NCBI RefSeq assembly: GCF_921293095.1 | Contig: NC_060251.1 | Span: 63,257,585 to 63,321,584, forward strand | DNA: 64,000 nucleotides | Source of the DNA: Ischnura elegans | Taxonomy: Eukaryota > Arthropoda > Insecta > Odonata > Coenagrionidae | Direction of reading: 5' to 3' | In this document: one piece after another, positions 58,080 to 64,000 of the stretch | Numbering within the stretch: position 1 is the first letter of the stretch | Layout of the letters: the number at the start of each line of letters is the position of its first letter | Made by a program: the position numbers and the translations under genes | Notes under the pieces: generated by a model | Database searches by the model: none | What the model was told of the DNA's origin: nothing | What the model saw: the letters and a program-made list of their open reading frames with translations, nothing else

Positions 58080-58640
58080 TGAGTTTGAATTTCTTCACAA
58101 AACTTGGCATACATCCCCAAGACATCCGTCAGATATCAGTGTGACATATGAGATATTATTAAGTTGGTAACAAATGATCGGTCAAATTTTTTTTCACCCT
58201 TAATCGAGCTACAATTTTGCTCAATAAACGGAAGAGAACTTCGATGTAAAGTTACCTGCAGTATTTTATTTCACTCGTTTCAATACAATTTTCGGTTTCC
58301 TCATTAGCTTTTAGTGGCAACGCATTTGGTAGCATTTTTATAGCGCTTCAATGAAATTTGGCCAAAATATTATTTGCTGACATCATGTCTTAATGCTTTA
58401 GGCTTACTTTACCACACTTGGCAATATCCCAAAGGCATCTGACAGGTATCAGTATGATATAAGAGAAAAACCTAAGATGGTAACAAATTATCGGTCAACT
58501 TTTTTCAACCCTCTGATCGAGCTACAACTCTTCTGAATAAAAGGAAGAGTTTAGATTTAAATTTACGCGATGTATTTATTCTCTCGTTGCAACAATATAT
58601 TCGGATTCCACATTAAGTTTTATTGCAAAATCATCATGTC
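58080..58640. repeat. two-copy ~305 bp diverged tandem duplication
   Basis: AAACTTGGCATACATCCCCA (about 58,101) corresponds to CACACTTGGCAATATCCCAA (about 58,413). Both are followed by ATC(C/T)G(T/A)CAG.TATCAGT.TGA.AT, GGTAACAAAT.ATCGGTCAA, ATCGAGCTACAA and AAACGGAAGAG or AAAGGAAGAG in the same order. Confidence 0.75.
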
Positions 58641-60798
58641 TTAAGTTTTTTTTTAGGCTTTTTAGACAGGTTCAAGATAGTGTTCAAGTTATGATGCAGC
58701 TTCTGTAGTTGAGCTATGTTTCAAGTTAGTTTTAATATTAATTTTTCCACTATCGCATAACTATTCACGTACTTAAATCCGTATAATGAATCGGCAATGC
58801 GAACATGGATGGTATCATTGTTCCCATACTAAGCACATAAATATTCATGGAAAAAGTAACATTTTTATCACACAGAATAATTAAATTACTCTAAGAGGCA
58901 CGCCATTTTAGGAAGCAAAAGTGGGGTAGTAACGCAAAATGAAATAGATCCATGAGAAGTTCAACTGAAAAATTCTATTTTCAACAACTTCCAAGTGCGA
59001 TGATTATGACTTCATCTCCTCGTTCAGACGCCTGGGGTGTTTTTCATCACGAGCATACTTGCGGCCAGCGAACTGATATAAGTTTAAGGAATCCTCACTC
59101 TCAAGACGTTAGTTACCTGAGTTTAAGTTTACGACGCCATCGTCTCTCTTATGAATTTTCCCTAGGGGACCGCGAGTTGAGCCGAGTTGTTCCCAACTGC
59201 GGGGCGGTGAAAAAGCCACTTCCACCCAATTGTAACTCATAGTGTGCATAACTAGGAGCAAAGCCAAAACAGGACGTGCATGACTGTACTCGTATTTAAT
59301 AAAGTGGCTAAGCTGCTTCATTTATCAGGGCCATGAGATCATTCCACCTTCCCGCATAAAGACCTTTAACGGTCGTATTGTAAGTGGATTTGAACATTGC
59401 GAGGTTTGGATCGAGGGGTTTTATGGAAATTTGCATTAAAATTGAAGTCATATTTTCCCTTGGTCCCGGTGAAAAGCAATATTAACAGATTTACGTACCC
59501 GCTTCCAGATATCAACCAAAATAATTGAGTCTACGATTCTCGTATTTACACTGGTAACATTAATAACCGTTTCTGTCCTTATTTTATTATGTAAAGCGGC
59601 AGATTTCAATAACGTATTTGCATAAAAACTCATCATCCGAAATAAGGTTGCAAGGACAATATTTTTTTTTAGAATCAGGAGGAAATTTGATAAGCACATT
59701 ACCTCATTTTATTCCAGTAATAACGAGAAAAGGTATCTTAAAATGATGCCACATTGATAACTTACTGAGTTAGAGCAAATTTATCGATAAAATTATTCAT
59801 ACAAATTAGAGCTTTTCTTGCCAGCAAAAAGTTTCTTTGCCCAGGACTCCACATTTCTTATGGTGCCAATGTGATTGCATAAAAAGTCTTAAGAGGACGT
59901 ATCGTGATACATGAAGGGTTTAAAATACGATTTATTCAACGAGTATAAGGAAAAAATAGCAAACAGTACTAGTAAACCCAAACAATTACGTGAAGGTTTT
60001 TCATTGTGATAATTCTATTCTGTTTTACTTTAAGCTAGTTCCTCTAATCTACGTTGAAGAATGATCAATCATAAAATAACATAAATCGACGGTAAAAGAC
60101 AGTAATACTGACAGTATATTTTTAATGTAATGTATGACTCGTGATTTAATTTTAAACATCAATGACATGTACGTATGACCTATTGGTGTTAGCCCTCTAA
60201 TTCAACGGTTTCCACTACCAACAAATACAAGGAAGAATAGCAAGTAGAGTACCATGTTGACGCACGAGAAGGTGCAAATGAATAATTCAGCGCATAAACT
60301 ATGTGATGAACCATGGCAAGAATTAGATTATTGTAATAGTAAAGCTGCGTTTATTAATAAATAAATTGAGAGGCTGGTTGCTTCTTCAGCGTTGAATTTT
60401 TTTGTGACAATTACTTAATTTTCCCCAAGATAAGGGTTCGACGGATTATGTAATTAGCTTATACTCTTTTATTTTCCACAACTTTTATTTGATTATAATA
60501 GTTTTTTGTAATAATTTACTAGCATTGTATTTTTAGCAGTCGTTTTTTGTTCACGTACTTTTTATTCATTTTATTAATTATATTTGGACATACGTTACCA
60601 TGATGAGTCATAGATGAACTTTCTTTGCTTCACACTTATTTGTAAAATTTACTGCCGAGCATTGCCTTATTCTCATTGAATGGAAGCTCCAACATAAGAT
60701 TGTATCTTCTGGGGTGCCTATTTTCACCGATTATTTATGTATCTAGGTGTAACTTTTTGAGTACTGAAATAAATATCTTATTATTAATATTTTAAGTA
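58641..60798. other. no gene confirmed
   Basis: Frames at 58,952-59,242 (plus) and 59,448-59,699 (minus) show no domain. Bases 60,636-60,700 resemble a stretch inside the hAT-like element at 61,245-61,310. Confidence 0.4.
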
Positions 60799-61451
60799 CA
60801 GGGTGTCCAGTCAATCAAAGCAGAAAAATTCATACATAATTCCCGGTTTCTTAGGGAAAATATACAAAATTCCATTTTAATCTTACGTGATTACAGCAAT
60901 ATATTGTAATTTTAAAAAAACAAAATTACTTCAATACTTTTAAATAATATTATATTTACTCATTTAAACGGACAAGGGACATGATAGTTTGCACGTATTT
61001 TATCGAAAATTTAGATCTAATCGATGCAAGTCAAGACGCTGCTTCGACCTCATAAGCAGATGTTGACGTCACCTGAAATTCTAATTCTTCGTGTTTTTGA
61101 ATCTAACTTGAGTCAAGAGTGCATAGACATTTCGATTCTGTGGCTGTAAAAATTCTACTTGCATACTGCACTTAAGATTACGACAAACCATTTTAGGCTA
61201 GATAATGGGTGTTGAATAGGAGATGAGCAATACTTTTGTGCAATACTTATTTGTAAAATTTACTGCCGACTATTGCCTTATTTTCATGGAATGAAAACCC
61301 CTACATAAGAGTGGAAAGCTGCGAAACGAATTTGAAATGAAATATTTTGAAATTCCCGGTTGGACCAAAAATTCATGCATAATTCGTGCATAATTCCGGG
61401 GAATAAAAATTCACGAAAAATTCCCGATTTTCCCGGTCGCTGGATACCCTG
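60799..61451. mobile_element. hAT-like non-autonomous element, ~650 bp
   Basis: The left end CAGGGTGTCCAGTCAATCAA and the inverted right end CAGGGTATCCAGCGACCGGG share CAGGGTRTCCAG, a typical hAT terminus. AATTCCCGG and GGGAAAA-type subterminal motifs occur at both ends. No transposase frame exists. A clear 8 bp target duplication was not found, so one end may be modified. Confidence 0.65.
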
Positions 61452-63580
61452 TAAATAGCTTCCAAACCTTTGAACCTTCGATTGCCTATACTTTTCTTTG
61501 AAGCCTCTATCACCAAGCGCTGTATCCCGGAGAAGCCATCTAAGTCTTCCAGCAGAAGTAAATCTGAATGTACGAGTATGATATCTTTAACATCTGCGTC
61601 GCCCCCACACATATATTTTTTCGCTATCTCTTTCCCTCATGGGGTCCACAAAAATAAACTTCTCCCCCTTTTTCTCCAAAAATAAAACGTGGCTACTTTC
61701 ATCTCTTTTTTTATCTCACTCTCCCCCTCCCTTTTTATCTCCATCTTATGGCGGGTCTAAATTTTCTCCACATCATGAAGTTGCACTTCCTCGGCACGTT
61801 TTTCCTTGCCCGATTGGTTTCTCGGCTTGGTTTATAAATTCCATTTCCTCCTCCTCCTCCCTTATACGTCTTACGAATCTCCGCTCCAGTAATATAAGAC
61901 TTCCAAAACTCCCTCTCGTGTTTGCCTTTCCTGTTTCTCTTGCTGAGCTCTGGTTTTCTTTCTCTCCGGATTTTTTTTTATATCCTCTTACTTTCCTCGA
62001 TTTCTTTTTTCCCGTGTCGGCGTGGGGGCACTTTAAGAGAACGCCTTCGACTTTTATTCTCTCCTCTATATTACGGATTCCGCGGGCCTATTTCCAATGC
62101 TGCCTCAACTTTCCATCTTCATCAAACGTGGGTGGGATGGAAAGAATAAATCATTTATGCCCACCTCAGGAATGGCATCAAATAACTAACGCGCGCTTCT
62201 AGATCGAAAATAATGCCCACGGATGGAGACCACATCCAATAATTTTTAAATGCCCATATCAAAATTTATTTTCGATTGTAGTGGAAATGTCAATATGGTT
62301 AGCACACTCAGAGAAATTAGAGTATTTATTACCACATGTATAACATATTTAAAGACTAAATAAAAGTTTACGATCCGATTTTCAAACAACTGAGTATTTT
62401 CTTCACTGACACATTTACGGCGATCTTAGCTCCTTTAGCTTGCTACCAAATTTATCCTAAGACAAACTATTACATTTGATGGCTAATGAAGCACTTAACC
62501 TCCATTAACATTGCATCCCGAAAATGCCTTTTACGGAATAAAATGCAGTAAAAATTCTTATCTACATTACCTTTTAAATGGCTCTAGCAAGATAAATACA
62601 AATTTTTAAAAATCCTGAAAAATCTTGAAAACAGTAATAATTAACTTGAAATGATTTGAATAAGGTTTATTCTCTATATACCGCTTGGAGACTCAGATAC
62701 ATATATGCTGAAGCATAAGTGAACAAGGTTCTAGTTAAATAAACAAGTAACACGTCTCATATTTGTGTAGTCGGTAGGTAAATATTTTGGAGTATTGCGT
62801 CTAAAATTCGTTGGTGCTAGACAAAGAAGGAGACTCACACTAATGGCGTGGAGAAAATTTTCCTTAATGAGCAAAGTCTTGGGCTCCGCATACAATGGAG
62901 AAATTCCTCGAAACTAGCTAGTTTTGAAGATCAATCAGTTACGCGAATATGTTCCACGCATAACCTCCGCGTGCCGTGGTTTCCGAAAGGGCTGAGTGAG
63001 AAACATACGGAGGCGTTCAAGGATATTTGACCTCCGGGGTGAGAGTGGGAGGGCATTTATGTGAAGGCAGGGAGTGTGAACGGTTATGTTTATAGGGGAA
63101 AATTGAGAGTTACGACCAGGTGGCAGCACTGGAGAGGAATGAAGGTGGTGAAGACACCGGGATGAGGCGAGAAGAAGCGCGTCGCCTCGGCAACGGGGCC
63201 AACAAACACCTTTCACTTTCATGGGGCTCGAGTTCATTTACCTGCGCAAGACGACGTTCATTCGTTCCACTACGAAATCTTGTGACATTTCCCTAAGATG
63301 GAAGCACTAGGAAAGTGAGTAAGCCATATATTCATGTAGAAATCATTCTCGATCAAATAGGACGCCATCGGCGCGAATGAAAATAGAAAATTAGGCGAGA
63401 GAAAACAAAATACAAAGAGGAAAGAGATAAAAAAATTGGATAAAAGATCAAAGCTAAGGCCCGAATTAATTGATGTGCCAAAAAAATCTCAACAAGATAT
63501 GAAATCGAAACTCGAACCTAATCTGCTTCCTTGGAGTATGCTGAGACTTCTTCTCTAAGAAAATTACTGTATTTATGACA
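61452..63580. other. no gene confirmed
   Basis: The 187-residue plus-strand frame at 61,639-62,202 is built from pyrimidine-rich sequence (Phe, Ser, Pro, Leu), a composition artefact. The GC-richer block 62,935-63,260 has a 100-residue minus-strand frame with no known domain. Confidence 0.4.
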
Positions 63581-63645
63581 ATTAGTATATTACTACTATA
63601 CTACTATATTACTACTAGTATATTACTCTTCTATTATTGACCTTT
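63581..63645. repeat. TATTACTAC microsatellite
   Basis: Imperfect repeats of TATTACTACTA over about 60 bp. Confidence 0.7.
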
Positions 63646-63679
63646 TTCAATTAACTTTTTATGATGTTTCTTGGAGTTT

Positions 63680-63740
63680 AGGTCAATTGAAACCAAGTTA
63701 TAGCCAACGTTTCGATTCATGTAAAATCATCCTCACGGCT
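63680..63740 (-). repeat. remnant with GAGGATGA...GAAACGTTGGC core
   Basis: The minus strand has GAGGATGATTTTACATGAAT followed by CGAAACGTTGGC, the same kind of core seen in the foldbacks at 2.6 and 26.9 kb but with no partner arm visible. Confidence 0.45.
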
Positions 63741-64000
63741 ATGAAAGTGAAAACATGAACAATATAAAATACAAAGATGACAACGATATACAACATTTTT
63801 ACATAAAATGTTACGATCTCGTTTTTGATACAGTAATATAATTTAAAGTATACACACATATATATATATAAGAACTGAATAGAATACACAAAAAAATTTG
63901 ACATACCTCTTAACATTGTACATATTTATTGATATTGTATTACTAAGGTATTGCCACACCTAGTTACCATTAATTTTGATTAATTAAATAAAAATAAATT

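Noticed and set aside
61639-62202. 187-residue plus-strand frame
   Set aside because: It follows from pyrimidine-rich sequence (Phe/Ser/Pro/Leu) and has no domain, splice signal or repeat context.

Overview
This is AT-rich eukaryotic nuclear DNA, most probably from an arthropod (insect-like). There are no operons, ribosome binding sites or dense long ORFs. The only long reading frames belong to transposable elements, and the repeat content (CR1-group, RTE-type and I-type LINE pieces, mariner, pogo and hAT elements, tRNA-derived SINEs, degenerate ~270-280 bp satellites) is typical of a repeat-rich insect genome. I cannot name the species. I found no host gene with convincing exon structure; the window reads as intergenic or intronic sequence filled by layers of mobile elements. 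Most other short open frames look like chance or shadow frames.

Layout. 1-4.4 kb: a SINE fragment, a 240 bp palindromic MITE and a foldback element. 4.4-8.6 kb: an RTE-type LINE remnant, then two neighbouring degenerate tandem arrays (~270 and ~280 bp units), the first interrupted by a tRNA-derived SINE with target duplications. 8.6-27 kb: mostly featureless, with scattered hAT-like and mariner-derived MITEs, a possible LINE endonuclease relic (13.6 kb) and SINEs. 28-29.7 kb: two kinds of RTE-type 3' ends beside an unusual mariner whose two ends are inverted copies of the same 3' transposase region. 32-34.6 kb: local duplications and foldbacks. 37.07-38.29 kb: a pogo-like element with TIRs and a TA target, encoding only a psq-type helix-turn-helix. 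41.9-46.35 kb: the dominant feature, a nearly complete CR1-group LINE on the minus strand with an intact PHD-finger ORF1, an endonuclease/reverse transcriptase ORF2 with one frameshift and one in-frame stop, a trinucleotide 3' tail and a 9 bp target-site duplication. 47.0-47.4 kb: the 3' end of an I/R1-like LINE. 52.9-57.1 kb: more RTE-type 3' ends, including a three-layer nest (RTE inside a hAT MITE inside the 3' tail of another RTE). 58-61.5 kb: a duplication and another hAT-like element.

How the parts relate: apart from the CR1-group element, the mobile sequences look non-autonomous or dead and would have depended on enzymes encoded elsewhere. No host pathway can be reconstructed. The best leads are structural: the nested insertion, the inverted-end mariner, the HTH-only pogo element, and a recurrent foldback carrying a CTGANGA...(G)AAAC core that resembles, but does not satisfy by eye, a hammerhead ribozyme.
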